DNA of 64,000 nucleotides, taken from contig JAEZOA010000181.1 in NCBI GenBank assembly GCA_023441625.1, positions 17,320 to 81,319 on the forward strand, read 5' to 3'. This document shows, in pieces, positions 32,201-40,349 of the stretch (within the stretch, counting starts at the first letter, position 1; each line of letters opens with the position of its first letter). The notes under the pieces are model-generated. The model was not told where the DNA came from. It searched no databases and was given only the letters and a program-made list of their open reading frames with translations. A program made the translations under genes and the position numbers. This DNA is from Bacillota bacterium (GTDB taxonomy: Bacteria; Bacillota; Clostridia; Acetivibrionales; DSM-1351).

Positions 32201-32469
32201 TGTCAAAAGCTGTTGGAAACGGTGCATACCTTTCTTATTACTTAAGAGAGTACTATTCAAATGGTGTTAATAACAGGTATAGTTCCTTTATTTCAAATAG
32301 TGGTGGAGAAAGTGGCCTATATAACATGGTAGAGATCGTTACCCAAAAAGATTTTCATGGTATTACTTGGCCACTATATAAGGGTGAACGTGCAAATCCG
32401 ACCCCAAATGAATTATTAGCGATTAGACGTGCATTTAATAACTATATTTATACACATCGATTTGAATAA
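29233..32469 (+). CDS. RHS 3' part: YD repeats, RHS core domain and C-terminal putative toxin (1078 aa)
   Basis: This is the same reading frame as the 25807-29076 segment. In-frame homology already resumes at 29077, and 29233 is only the first downstream ATG, with no convincing ribosome site. YD repeats fill residues 1-~490. The RHS-associated core ('ETGLYYLRARYYDPYIGRFI' and 'YENDPIRHVDPSGHA' in variant form) ends near residue 560. After it comes a Ser/Asn-rich linker and a unique domain of ~500 residues with motifs 'DFTHLIATMNGITYN', 'GWAGDLQTVIGDLRKD' and 'SFSLEDMIADIDALNM'. In this family the post-core region is the variable toxin; its activity here is not recognised. A small membrane protein 48 bp downstream is a candidate immunity protein. 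Confidence 0.75.
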   Translation: MTDGRGKLTRYSYTAFGNLKAVINSDNKTETYKYDLTGNTACVTDKNGNNIVFTYDNLGLLVERKVTQTGDSIKYAYDEAGNRISMQDESGTSNYSYDENNRLLEISKNNTVQIIYAYDQVGNVTKVTDLKGNTVAYTYDKSSRMETVSNGGKTTTYTYDENGRRKAIDYDGGVSEQYTYDKDNQLIQLTNKKPNGAIISEYNYTYDLAGRQLSKTDSYGTTNYEYDKAGRITKVTTPGKTTVYSYDKAGNRLSLNETYTSPQPSEYIDEATGKDIQYILKKSDYTYSNSNTLLKLVERMFNESNKEIARKTTKYVYDDNGNQLKQSVSHTLPDSTKLRPATTGTAYGDNVANSIDKLVEKTSYTYDGFNRLKKTETIKDSIRTTAEYTYNGDDLRVSKTLKKSSNNYTAEVTNYQYDRQNVILETDANNNIQARYIKGINYIAKLDNKNTTTYFLYNGHGDVVQTVDEAGTLQNQYDYDIWGNPTLTIETTSNAIRYAGEFLDNETGLYYLRARYYDPYIGRFISEDSYWGEDSNPLSLNLYTYCENDPIRHVDPSGHAIRSLFGGLGGAIESTIGRGTNSIGNSTRNAIQENNNSPKSANTTNNSNKNQSNIGALFGMIGLAGIVDNKNSNKSGEKNSSKKSAIDEQVYRERKEIIEYNEFNTPSNLYDSYQEYEWRDKLDRTLGDTRKNNGESNNHFEDIINKKYDKKDIDPGIEYKPNNGWGIDKGFYIPNNDILEPRDLDNHSQYQSLAGDVEIEKGKKTRFIDPNDLKQWLKDGWKIVISDEGTEKSSDGTFSLDTLMNYIEALERYAKDYLAGNDSCFDTNQLVMMFIRDGIYSGGMWEYVAGSNKNVSYKDFKKYVLDKAPYLGNAFGGNLPIILKDPKTGNRIDFTHLIATMNGITYNTIFHESGFEFIDKNTKDAENIVNALCGWAGDLQTVIGDLRKDSNYDENDPDKLYEIAYGYIGAKDKGSFSLEDMIADIDALNMSKAVGNGAYLSYYLREYYSNGVNNRYSSFISNSGGESGLYNMVEIVTQKDFHGITWPLYKGERANPTPNELLAIRRAFNNYIYTHRFE

Positions 32470-32517
32470 ATTTTCTATTGAAAATTATACAATAAATTGA
32501 TTTGGAGATGTAATAAA

Positions 32518-33180
32518 ATGGATAATGAATTTTCAAGCAAAAAATCTTATAGAAAAAGTTTTATAATAATTACTTTTGTTATAATATTTTCTACTTTAGC
32601 TATTGGCTTTTTTATATTTTTAAGTTCTATTTATAATTCAGCAGGATCACAAAATACGGATAAATATAAAATTAAAGGCATTAAAAATGATAGCTTTTAT
32701 GTTGAAGTATATAAAAATAATTATCCGAAGCTTAGCTACAGCTATGTAGTATTTGATGACAACAAAAGACGAATTTTCGGCGATGAATTAGAGTATGAAG
32801 TTAAAATTAAGGTTGATTGTATATTTGAAGATAAAAGTCTAAGAGTATATGAGTTGCCAACCAACGCAATTATATTTTATAATAAGGAACAAAACGATTT
32901 TAAATCAATCTTGTTAGATCAGGTTCAGAATGCTGAGGTTCAAAGATATAAAGAATTAAATGAATTTGCATTAAAAAAGTTAAAAGAGGGTGAGTGGAAA
33001 TGGATTAAGACCTTTGCTGAGTATCTAATTAAATCAAATGATAAAGATATTGTAAAGGTGTTAAAAAGATATTCCAACGGAGAATTTTCAGATGAGGAAG
33101 TCCAAAAAAATAGTGAATATTCAAAAGAGTACATAAAGACATTTTGCAGTCAACTACTAAGTAAGTACAATTTAAAATGA
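32518..33180 (+). CDS. Single-pass membrane protein, candidate immunity protein of the RHS toxin
   Basis: A 220-residue protein with one N-terminal membrane helix (residues ~17-40), then a Lys/Glu-rich extracytoplasmic domain with no recognised family. The ATG at 32518 is taken because TTGGAGATG just upstream provides GGAG at about 12 bases. The gene starts 48 bp after the RHS stop on the same strand, the usual place for an immunity gene in polymorphic toxin loci. A membrane-anchored outward-facing immunity protein would fit a toxin acting outside the membrane. The function is inference from position only. Confidence 0.6.
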   Translation: MDNEFSSKKSYRKSFIIITFVIIFSTLAIGFFIFLSSIYNSAGSQNTDKYKIKGIKNDSFYVEVYKNNYPKLSYSYVVFDDNKRRIFGDELEYEVKIKVDCIFEDKSLRVYELPTNAIIFYNKEQNDFKSILLDQVQNAEVQRYKELNEFALKKLKEGEWKWIKTFAEYLIKSNDKDIVKVLKRYSNGEFSDEEVQKNSEYSKEYIKTFCSQLLSKYNLK

Positions 33181-33186
33181 TATGAA

Positions 33187-33991
33187 ATAAAAGACAGCAT
33201 AAGAACAACAGCAGAGTATACCTATAACGGTGACGACCTGAGAGTAAGAAAAACCGTTAAGATACAACGACAGCAGATAATAAGAAAAATAACATTAAAG
33301 CTTCAACTTATACCTGCACAACTACGATTGGAAAGTCTGATATTGGTGTTAGCATTAAAACAGCTCAATCAACAAAAAACACTAATATAGTATCTACAGG
33401 TCCTGCTAATATCGATATTACGACACACTACTCTGCATACGTATTCTATTCACCAGAGTGGGTAAATGTAGCCAACGATAATAAAGAAAAGATAGCAGCT
33501 TACTATGGATTAAATTCTGATGATATAGGTACAGCAGAGGTAACTAATGGTGCTGAGTTGAAACAGGGTTAGAATGAAATGTCAAATGGGAAAATAAGTG
33601 CTGTTTCAATTAATACACATGCAGCATGGGATTACTTATTTCCTCAAGATGCAAAGGGTCAAAGTGATAGTGTAGGTTACAGTGCGATTACATCTTTTGA
33701 AAATAAAAGTGTTAATGTTCTATATCTTCTGGGCTGTAATGCTGGTCACCTTGACTATGTGGGGAGTAATGTTGCCTCAGCATTTGCAAAAATAGTGAAT
33801 GGAGGACGAGTAACGATGATGATAGAGAACATGCATTTATAAATCAATGTAAAAATGGTACAAGAGATAATGAAGGGTGGTTAGTGTATCAATACTATAA
33901 CAACAAACTGAGGGTGTCAAAAAGCATGGGTAAGAGTTTATCTTTGAGTCAGATGCTAGATAAAGTAGAAGAAGTTAAGTGGAGAAAATAA
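33187..33991 (+). pseudogene. Displaced RHS toxin tip, broken by a nonsense codon and a frameshift
   Basis: Bases 33187-33262 copy RHS coding DNA at 30364-30439 with few differences. A different C-terminal cassette follows in another frame, starting 'DTTTADNKKNNIKAST'. It meets an in-frame TAG at 33570-33572 and continues in the same frame as 'MSNGKISAVSINTHAAWDY' through 'VLYLLGCNAGHLDYVGS'. A frameshift near 33810-33825 then hides its natural end, which is read in another frame as 'DREHAFINQC' and on to 'VEEVKWRK' with stop at 33991. The GCNAGH segment resembles C-terminal domains of the caspase/CHAT-like surface-protein type, but that is only a resemblance. A membrane protein gene follows 29 bp later. 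Confidence 0.75.
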
Positions 33992-34020
33992 ACAAAAATT
34001 GATATTTGAGGTGATATGAA

Positions 34021-34521
34021 ATGTTAACTAACAATAAAAGTAAAAAGCTCATTATTGGAATAATAATCATTTTTATAACTTGTTTATTAATTTTTATATT
34101 TTTACTAGTGACAAAAAAGTTTTCAAGTGAGGACTCACTTATTTCAAAAGATGAGCAAATTGAATTAATTAACAAAAATATCGGGATAACTATATCTGAT
34201 AGCTCTAATATTGATAACTTTACTTATAGTAAAAAGGACGGGTATTTTTACGCAAAAATCGCTATTAAGAAAGAAGATATTGATAAAGTTAATTTAGAGT
34301 TGAGTAACTTTTTTGGGGAAGAAGTTACTGACGAATATCATATGTGGAATTTCAAGAATACTTGTCCTTGGTGGGATTTAAAGAAAGAAAATGTTAAAGT
34401 TGCTTATATGAAAATCATTGGGGAAGGAGATGGGTCAGTAGCTGACTCATCATATACTCATATTGTTTGGTCATTTATTGCACAGATAGACGGTAAATAT
34501 TATTTATATATAGCTTATTAA
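34021..34521 (+). CDS. Small membrane-anchored protein, candidate immunity protein of the displaced tip
   Basis: A 166-residue protein with a basic N terminus and one membrane helix (residues ~9-31), followed by a mixed alpha/beta domain with aromatic residues ('CPWWDL'). GAGGTGAT lies about 7 bases before the ATG. No family was recognised. It lies 29 bp after the natural end of the broken toxin tip, mirroring the toxin/immunity arrangement at 32469-32518. Its frame is intact although the tip is broken, as expected if immunity to sister cells is still selected; this is inference. Confidence 0.55.
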   Translation: MLTNNKSKKLIIGIIIIFITCLLIFIFLLVTKKFSSEDSLISKDEQIELINKNIGITISDSSNIDNFTYSKKDGYFYAKIAIKKEDIDKVNLELSNFFGEEVTDEYHMWNFKNTCPWWDLKKENVKVAYMKIIGEGDGSVADSSYTHIVWSFIAQIDGKYYLYIAY

Positions 34522-34878
34522 GTAAGTTTTACTGCTACAGGCAACTTTTGCTAAGACATAAGAATTGATAAAACTACAGTTGAGAAAGAAGCCGAAGCAT
34601 ATATGTACAAAAATACAGGGACATTGTGAGAGACATATAACAATAGTAGTAGGTATAGATAATAATAAAATTGGTGAAAGACATTAAAAATCAAAGAAAA
34701 GTCGTTCCTGGGGAATGATGCCGGAAGGAATAATAATAACTGAGAGGCCTATGGTAAGGAGAGTAGCAAGACGCTATATATGATACAGAAAATCAGCCTT
34801 ACCAATACATATTATCAATTTCTCAACAAGATCCATTTTAGCAACTTTGGCTTTATGAATTAATAATTACAGTGTTAT

Positions 34879-34917
34879 ACACCCTAAACAGCAGTAAAAT
34901 AAGCTGATTTAGGGTGT
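34879..34917 (+). terminator. Strong hairpin, probable terminator after the second immunity candidate
   Basis: ACACCCTAAA pairs perfectly with TTTAGGGTGT, extended by CAGC/GCTG with one bulged A. It is followed by TTTG rather than a long T-run, so termination is likely but not certain. Confidence 0.6.
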
Positions 34918-35248
34918 TTGTATGTAAATACTATACAGGGGTATAAAAGACTTACTGTAGGTATAAAACTATGAGCCCTTCATAACAGAAGCCTTTTGGT
35001 TACAGACAGAATGCTCATTACAGTATGGTTTTTACAAGTTTTTTGAAAAATTATGCCCATATATCAAGCTTTTTGCCACATTTGGTCATACCCTCAAAGT
35101 ATGGAAAACCACTGTTGCAAATTTTTAAAAATTCGTGTAATTACAACCAAATCACAGCAAAAGATATTTTAAAATCAGTAAGCAGTAAGAAATACCTATA
35201 TTCCAAGGCATTCCCAACTTTCACCATGAAGCTTCATCTAAAAACCAA

Positions 35249-35413
35249 ATGCGTATTTGTGATAATATATCAAAATATTATACTGGATTAGAGTTTTTAC
35301 AATATGCTGCAAAAAATGAAGATAAACTCTCAGAGGATGAAAGAGGAAGAATAGCAACAGAATTAACATTAATAGAAATGAATCGGAACAGAATAAAAAA
35401 CAATGAAGTATAA
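35249..35413 (+). pseudogene. Short C-terminal coding remnant (54 codons)
   Basis: An open stretch whose protein-like reading is 'MRICDNISKYYTGLEFLQYA' and on to 'IEMNRNRIKNNEV'. Coding-like sequence in the same frame extends upstream of the ATG ('FQGIPNFHHEASSKNQ') without a start, so it looks like the tail of a lost gene, possibly another RHS tip. There is no ribosome site. The overlapping 88-codon frame at 35025-35291 looks non-coding. Confidence 0.35.
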
Positions 35414-35508
35414 GTATCATTGTTGTTAACGCTATAAAACAATTATAATTTTTGACTGTAGGAAGTTACGTAAAACATAGTAGCGACCTACAGTTCTAAT
35501 TTGTAATG

Positions 35509-35670
35509 TGCGCTTGGAACAGCTACAAAATATAGCTACGACAAACAGGGCAGCAAGCTATCCATGACAGATGGAAGGGGTAAGCTAACACGTTACAGCT
35601 ATACAGCCTTTGGAAATCTTAAGGCTGTAATCAATTCCGACAACAAAGTAGAAACCTACAAGTACGACTT
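35509..35670 (+). repeat. RHS gene fragment, copy of 29178-29339
   Basis: The 162 bp aligns without gaps to 29178-29339 inside the RHS 3' segment, with about ten substitutions. Part of the match spans 'KLSMTDGRGKLTRYSYTAFG'. It runs into unrelated DNA and a stop. It shows that RHS coding DNA has been copied or recombined beyond the toxin genes. Confidence 0.85.
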
Positions 35671-35763
35671 ATCCACAAAATAAAAAAATAAATTTCGTCA
35701 CTTTGCATAATGAATTAATGTGGGGAGTGAACAGTAACGCACTTTGTTCTAGGAGGAGAATAG

Positions 35764-35806
35764 AAAATAACAAAAATTGACTCAAATATATAATTAATGG
35801 TAAAAT
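35764..35806 (+). promoter_or_regulatory. Promoter within flanking direct repeat, copy 2
   Basis: TTGACT (35777-35782), an 18-bp spacer and TGG-TAAAAT (hexamer 35801-35806), the same design as the copy at 25764-25793. It lies 160 bp upstream of the lipoprotein gene and could drive it. Confidence 0.6.
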
Positions 35807-35966
35807 AATAAAAATAATGCCAATAACATTATCATTAAGATCTCCCCGTGTAAGCGGACAGGGAACAACACTCATACACTGCTTGACGTGCTACATCCCC
35901 ACTCGATATTATAGAAGACTGCAAGCAGCGGAGAGTTGTACCCAAAGAGATTAAGGAGCATATGTC

Positions 35967-36560
35967 ATGAAAAAGATGTTAGTTTATCTTGCTATACTGG
36001 CAATATTTTCGTTTAGTGGTTGTGGTAAAACTGAAAGGACGTTAAAAGAGGAAGCGAAAGTTGATTATACGACATTTTTAAGTGATTTATATGATAATAA
36101 ATCTTCTAATGACGATCTTGATTTTTCTATAAAAGACTTGGATAATAACGGCATTCCCGAACTAGTCATTGCAAAAAATGGTATGAATAACATAACCGTG
36201 TATACATATAACGATATAGTAGTTGAGGTCGGAAATCATAATTTTGCATCAGGAACAACGAGACTGTTTTCTACAGATAATTCATCATATCCCGGCATGT
36301 TCTTTTATTTTGCAAGCGGTGGCTTAGACCATTATGGGTATATAACCATCAAGGACAATAAGTTAATGTATGAGGACTTATGGAATGAAGATTATTCGGG
36401 AATATCAAAAGAATTAGGAATAAGTCGCAAAAGAATCGAAGAATTTTCTGCTGACAAACAGCTTATTAATGAATCGAGAAAAGTTTATAAAGAGAATAAT
36501 GATTTGCCATTTCAAAAACTCCAGCCGAGCAATTTTTTACCTGTCGCCCGCAATAAATAA
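35967..36560 (+). CDS. Putative lipoprotein (197 aa)
   Basis: The signal peptide ends in a lipobox, 'FSGC' (Cys19), so the protein should be lipid-anchored on the outer face of the membrane. The segment 'KDLDNNGIPELVI' is a DxDxxGxxEL calcium-loop-like motif common in secreted clostridial proteins of unknown function. AAGGAG lies about 9 bases before the ATG. It abuts the RHS debris, and another lipoprotein follows. No function can be assigned. Confidence 0.75.
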   Translation: MKKMLVYLAILAIFSFSGCGKTERTLKEEAKVDYTTFLSDLYDNKSSNDDLDFSIKDLDNNGIPELVIAKNGMNNITVYTYNDIVVEVGNHNFASGTTRLFSTDNSSYPGMFFYFASGGLDHYGYITIKDNKLMYEDLWNEDYSGISKELGISRKRIEEFSADKQLINESRKVYKENNDLPFQKLQPSNFLPVARNK

Positions 36561-36674
36561 GGAATTTGATTTTTTGATTGAGGATATGGAACGAAGATAA
36601 TATAATGGTCATGGTCTGGAGATATTAACGATGGTAAAAAGTTGAAAAGATAATGGAGAAAGAGGAGAATTAAG

Positions 36675-37754
36675 ATGATTAAGAGAAAATTATGCTTAGT
36701 TTATAGCTTAATGTTTGTATTGTTACTTAGTGCTTGTTCGATAAATAAAACTGAGGATAAAAGAATAATTACAAAAAATTCAAATTCTACCGTAATTGAT
36801 ACCTCAGTAAATAGTAGTATAAATGTTTCTGAAGTTACACAGAATACAGATAACAACAATTTTGATTTTTCTAAGGGTTATTTTAATGAAAAGGAAATTG
36901 CTGAGTTATTTAGTTTGACAAAAAAGCAAATCGAATTACTTATAGGGACAGAGTATGAAGTAATTGATATAGGGGCTGAAGAAAGTTTTACATCATATAA
37001 GTATAGTAAACATGATATATCTATTTATTACATTGCTAACGATACTGTAGAAGATACATCCGATGATAATGTTGACTTTATACAATGTGGTGAAAAAATA
37101 GATTTCAATAAAGTACATATTGGAATGACATACAAGCAAATTAAAGAAATATTCCCAACTGCGGTTATAAAAAGTTGGAGTCCAGAAGAAGATAGTGAGA
37201 TTGTTTATTATCACATTGAATTTAATACAAATAATTTCAATGTGAGATTAGTAATCAAGGATGAGAATAGTCCAACAACTAGTATGACAATTTATAGGAG
37301 GCAAGACAATAACATTATTTTGAAAGGAATAGAATACGAGGAATTTAATACTTTTTTTGGCATTTGGGAAGCAACTGAGTATCTGGGCGAAGGTATTGAA
37401 TATCATGGAGCTGAGGCAACCACGGAAGCTGAAAAGAGTGAAAATGATAAAATAGTAAAGGAAATAAAGGAAAAGTACTTGAATAAAGAGCTTTATATAG
37501 ATTCAAAAAGTATAACCACTTTTTCACCTCCAATCGAGTCAGGCTATCATGTATTGGACTGGAATGACTTGTTCTCGATATATAGGCAGCCGTCTGATAT
37601 ATGGGATGGCATATCACCGCCATTCTTATGTAGTTCATTTAGCCTAAAAGATTTCGATGATTCTTTTGGCTTAATCATAGATACGAATGGTATTGCAACA
37701 CTAGTAGTTAAAGGACAATTCTTTCGCTTGGAGAAGAAAACTGTTACAGACTAA
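36675..37754 (+). CDS. Putative lipoprotein (359 aa)
   Basis: The signal peptide has the lipobox 'LLSAC' (Cys21), followed by a Ser/Asn/Thr-rich linker and a globular domain. Residues about 150-165 ('VHIGMTYKQIKEIFP') resemble the 'G-M-T-xx-ev-xx-lG' helix found in many small secreted lipoproteins. GAGGAG lies ~9 bases ahead of the ATG. A strong terminator follows. The function is unknown. It may share a transcript with the preceding lipoprotein (gap 114 bp). Confidence 0.75.
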   Translation: MIKRKLCLVYSLMFVLLLSACSINKTEDKRIITKNSNSTVIDTSVNSSINVSEVTQNTDNNNFDFSKGYFNEKEIAELFSLTKKQIELLIGTEYEVIDIGAEESFTSYKYSKHDISIYYIANDTVEDTSDDNVDFIQCGEKIDFNKVHIGMTYKQIKEIFPTAVIKSWSPEEDSEIVYYHIEFNTNNFNVRLVIKDENSPTTSMTIYRRQDNNIILKGIEYEEFNTFFGIWEATEYLGEGIEYHGAEATTEAEKSENDKIVKEIKEKYLNKELYIDSKSITTFSPPIESGYHVLDWNDLFSIYRQPSDIWDGISPPFLCSSFSLKDFDDSFGLIIDTNGIATLVVKGQFFRLEKKTVTD

Positions 37755-37847
37755 AGTAAGATTGATTTTGGTGTAAAGAGGGTGAGTAGAAGGAAAAGTA
37801 AGAATCAAATAAAATCATAAGTAACCTCAAAATCTAAGAATACAGAA

Positions 37848-37888
37848 CAGGCACATCAAATATATTACATTTGACGTGCCTGCTTTTT
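37848..37888 (+). terminator. Terminator after the second lipoprotein gene
   Basis: CAGGCAC-a-TCAAAT pairs with ATTTGA-c-GTGCCTG (one mismatch), then C-TTTTT. It sits between convergent genes. Confidence 0.85.
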
Positions 37889-37934
37889 CACATTAACATA
37901 AGCAATGTTGGCTTGCCAACTTGCGTTGTTTCTG

Positions 37935-39644
37935 TTAAGCCTTCTGGTTTTTATCAATAATATTAGTTAGCACATTGTGAGGGCCCTTCTTAACAAAGCC
38001 GAGATATACGCATACTCCGGATATAACCCAGAAGTAGGTAGTAACTGAAGGGGCATCAAAGTTATTAAGTAAAATATTTGTAAACAGGATACCTATCAAA
38101 GCTCCAAAACCACTTTGAATTATTCCCTTAGAAACCTTGTCCTCAACTTTTTTTATTGCTCTGAGCGGCCAAACTATTGCATTGTACAAAGCTATTAGAA
38201 AGGTGGTTACACCAAATATACCCATTTCGACAGCAGCCTTTAAGTAAAAATTATCTACATAAGAAGCACCTCTGACCATTTTCGTAGCAACTGCACCACC
38301 AAATTGTCCAAAACCAACTCCAAAGAGGATGTTAGCAAAAAACATATCCAATGCTTTTCCCCATTTTACAAATCTTCCGCCCCTAAAGCTGCTGGCGATA
38401 TATTCAGGATTTAATAAGTAATTAATTCTAAGCTGTACTGTTTCAACAAAGCTATAAGCCAAAACTGCTACAACACCTAACCCAATAATTAGCTTGTATT
38501 TTTTGCTTAGAATAGCATAAATAATCATTGCAATACTAACAGCTATCCAAGATGAACGAGAACCTGTGAGCAGCAAACAAATTCCCATTACTCCAGCAGC
38601 AAAGGTGTAAAGAAGCTTTTGCAAAATCCTTTTCTCTGAAAAAATCAAAGATATTGCAAGAGGTATTAGCATAACTAACAAGCATCCCAGAACATTAGGA
38701 TTTCCTACAATTGAAAAGGCTCTAGGTCCAGCAGTAACCTCCGCTTTATCAGTCCAGTAGGATGGAGTAGGTACATTAGCAATAACTTGATATATACCAA
38801 CAATTGACATAAAAATGCCCGTATAAATCATAATTTTAATTAAATTCTTTGCTCCGTCCTCACTTCTGAGAAGCTTAACAACAATAAAGAAAAATATTAA
38901 ATATTCAATATTTGCTCTTATACCAGCAAAGCCAACCGAGTCGAAGGAGGTTAAAACAAATAAAACTATAGCTACAAAGAAGAATAGTATCAATGAGAAA
39001 TCAACAGGAGTCCATGCAAAGGAAAAATCTCTCCTATCAACTAGCCATCGATAAAACCAAACTCCTACGCAGAAAATAATTAAAAGCTCATCCCATATAG
39101 AAGCCAGAGAACCAATATTAGTTGAAACAGCAATATAATATAAAATTGGGTAGATACCCACAAGATAAGCTGCTCTTTCAAAATCCCGCAGAATAAATAT
39201 AGCTGCTAGCAAACCTATAATACCAACCACAGCAATTTTTGGAAGGAAAAGAGTGAGCAAGCACAGTATAATAGCAAGAATAATAAAGAAAGCTACCTTG
39301 TACCGTTTACCAAAACATTTTTCGCCTAAGCCTATAATGCGTTTGTATATTTTACAAAGGAGGCTGTTTTTGTATGCTTTTGTATAGGCTGAATTGATAC
39401 TGCTTGCAAGCATATCCAACTTATTTCCTAAAAAAGCCAAGAATCTATATGTTACCGAAAAAGCGTATTTAGGACCTCGGCTGATGTAGTTTTGTATAAC
39501 CTTATAGGTTGAGCTACCTTTATTCCATGTTGATATTGTTTTAATACATTTATTTATGAAGCTATTATTATATGCATTACAAAATAAATTATAAACAAAT
39601 ATCAGGAATCTACAAAGTAGACTATTTGATACATATTTCCACAC
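37935..39644 (-). CDS. O-antigen ligase/polymerase-family membrane protein (569 aa)
   Basis: A polytopic membrane protein of the WaaL/Wzy type, which transfers or polymerises lipid-linked glycan units on the outer face of the membrane. After a ~115-residue N-terminal extension there are about 12 hydrophobic segments. The family's hallmark 'LLLTGSRSSWIAV' segment and the large loop ending 'GVGFGQFGG' are present. The start is GTG at 39644 with AGGAGG 9 bases upstream; that ribosome site overlaps the stop codon of the DUF4330 gene, a sign of translational coupling. The glycan substrate cannot be told from sequence. Confidence 0.85.
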   Translation of the reverse strand: MWKYVSNSLLCRFLIFVYNLFCNAYNNSFINKCIKTISTWNKGSSTYKVIQNYISRGPKYAFSVTYRFLAFLGNKLDMLASSINSAYTKAYKNSLLCKIYKRIIGLGEKCFGKRYKVAFFIILAIILCLLTLFLPKIAVVGIIGLLAAIFILRDFERAAYLVGIYPILYYIAVSTNIGSLASIWDELLIIFCVGVWFYRWLVDRRDFSFAWTPVDFSLILFFFVAIVLFVLTSFDSVGFAGIRANIEYLIFFFIVVKLLRSEDGAKNLIKIMIYTGIFMSIVGIYQVIANVPTPSYWTDKAEVTAGPRAFSIVGNPNVLGCLLVMLIPLAISLIFSEKRILQKLLYTFAAGVMGICLLLTGSRSSWIAVSIAMIIYAILSKKYKLIIGLGVVAVLAYSFVETVQLRINYLLNPEYIASSFRGGRFVKWGKALDMFFANILFGVGFGQFGGAVATKMVRGASYVDNFYLKAAVEMGIFGVTTFLIALYNAIVWPLRAIKKVEDKVSKGIIQSGFGALIGILFTNILLNNFDAPSVTTYFWVISGVCVYLGFVKKGPHNVLTNIIDKNQKA

Positions 39645-39657
39645 TATATGATTCCTC

Positions 39658-40143
39658 CTAGTTTAACTCAATAGCTTCAACAGTTCCTAATGATTCAAAG
39701 GTACGAGTTTTTAATGTGAAATTTTTACCTACAGCAACTTCTTGAGTTCCTAGCCTGATTATCCCATTTCCACCCGCAGTTTTCATTGAAAATTTTACTA
39801 CAAGCTCTTTTCTCAATGGGTCAGGAGAATATACCTGTTTACCATCAGCAGTGCTTATTGGTACTTGTAAATCAGAAAAAGTAATGGATTTTATGCGTGC
39901 ATCTTCAGGATTTAATATAGATATAAGCTGGTCGCCTTCCTTTAAGGCTTTTATTTGTTCGCCCACTCTTACAGTGCCCCTGAAGGTTACAGTAATATCT
40001 TGCATAGTTTCACTGCTTGTAACAGATGTACCCGAGGGTTTAAATAAAAAAACGGCACCAATTAACAAAATTAGTATAATAATACTTAAGTCAATAATAT
40101 TAATCAGCCCAAACAACTTTCCCTTTTCATTAACAATCTTCAT
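39658..40143 (-). CDS. DUF4330-family membrane-anchored protein (161 aa)
   Basis: A short cytoplasmic N terminus, one membrane helix (residues ~15-35, 'IIDLSIIILILLIGAVFLF'), then a beta-rich extracytoplasmic domain. This plan and the N-terminal 'GKLFGLINIIDL' signature match DUF4330, of unknown function, often found beside exopolysaccharide genes. Its stop is 13 bases from the ligase start. Upstream, the leader has a perfect 10-bp inverted repeat. Confidence 0.75.
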   Translation of the reverse strand: MKIVNEKGKLFGLINIIDLSIIILILLIGAVFLFKPSGTSVTSSETMQDITVTFRGTVRVGEQIKALKEGDQLISILNPEDARIKSITFSDLQVPISTADGKQVYSPDPLRKELVVKFSMKTAGGNGIIRLGTQEVAVGKNFTLKTRTFESLGTVEAIELN

Positions 40144-40186
40144 ATTTACAACTCTCCTTGATTTTTATTTTATTAATAGAAATCTG

Positions 40187-40217
40187 ATAAATTCTCTTAT
40201 TTAGAATGAGAATTTAT
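40187..40217 (-). promoter_or_regulatory. Perfect 10-bp inverted repeat upstream of the DUF4330 gene
   Basis: ATAAATTCTC and GAGAATTTAT, separated by 11 bases, lie 44-74 bases before the start codon. It could be an operator or a leader hairpin. The region 40218-40349 beyond it is AT-rich, with no other feature seen. Confidence 0.45.
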
Positions 40218-40349
40218 ACATAATAATATTATACTGAAATAGCTATTTTTCAATAGATATTCTGAAAATTTACATTATTTTAACAAGTTATACAATAGCC
40301 CATAACCATTTCTAAGCTTCATAGGTACAACACTCTGCTAATATTAATT

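Larger units (their letters stand above)
34522..35966. other. 1.4-kb gene-poor stretch of RHS-locus debris
   Basis: I see no intact gene here. It contains a strong hairpin (34879-34917), a short C-terminal coding remnant (35249-35413), an inverted repeat ACTGTAGG/CCTACAGT (35455-35462 and 35487-35494), an RHS fragment (35509-35670) and a promoter copy (35764-35806). The segment ~35836-35950 upstream of the lipoprotein gene has a higher G+C content and no match I can name. Confidence 0.7.

Noticed and set aside
34522..34870. A possible group II intron or transposase remnant after the second immunity candidate
   Set aside because: No domain V-like motif, reverse transcriptase or transposase signature could be found; only short open stretches are present.
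35025..35291. An 88-codon plus-strand frame in the RHS debris
   Set aside because: There is no ribosome site, the product is not protein-like, and another frame over its end reads as a more plausible coding remnant.
25735..35815. The flanking direct repeats as phage or integrative-element attachment sites
   Set aside because: No integrase, tRNA target or phage gene is present, and the repeat is centred on a promoter rather than on a typical att core.
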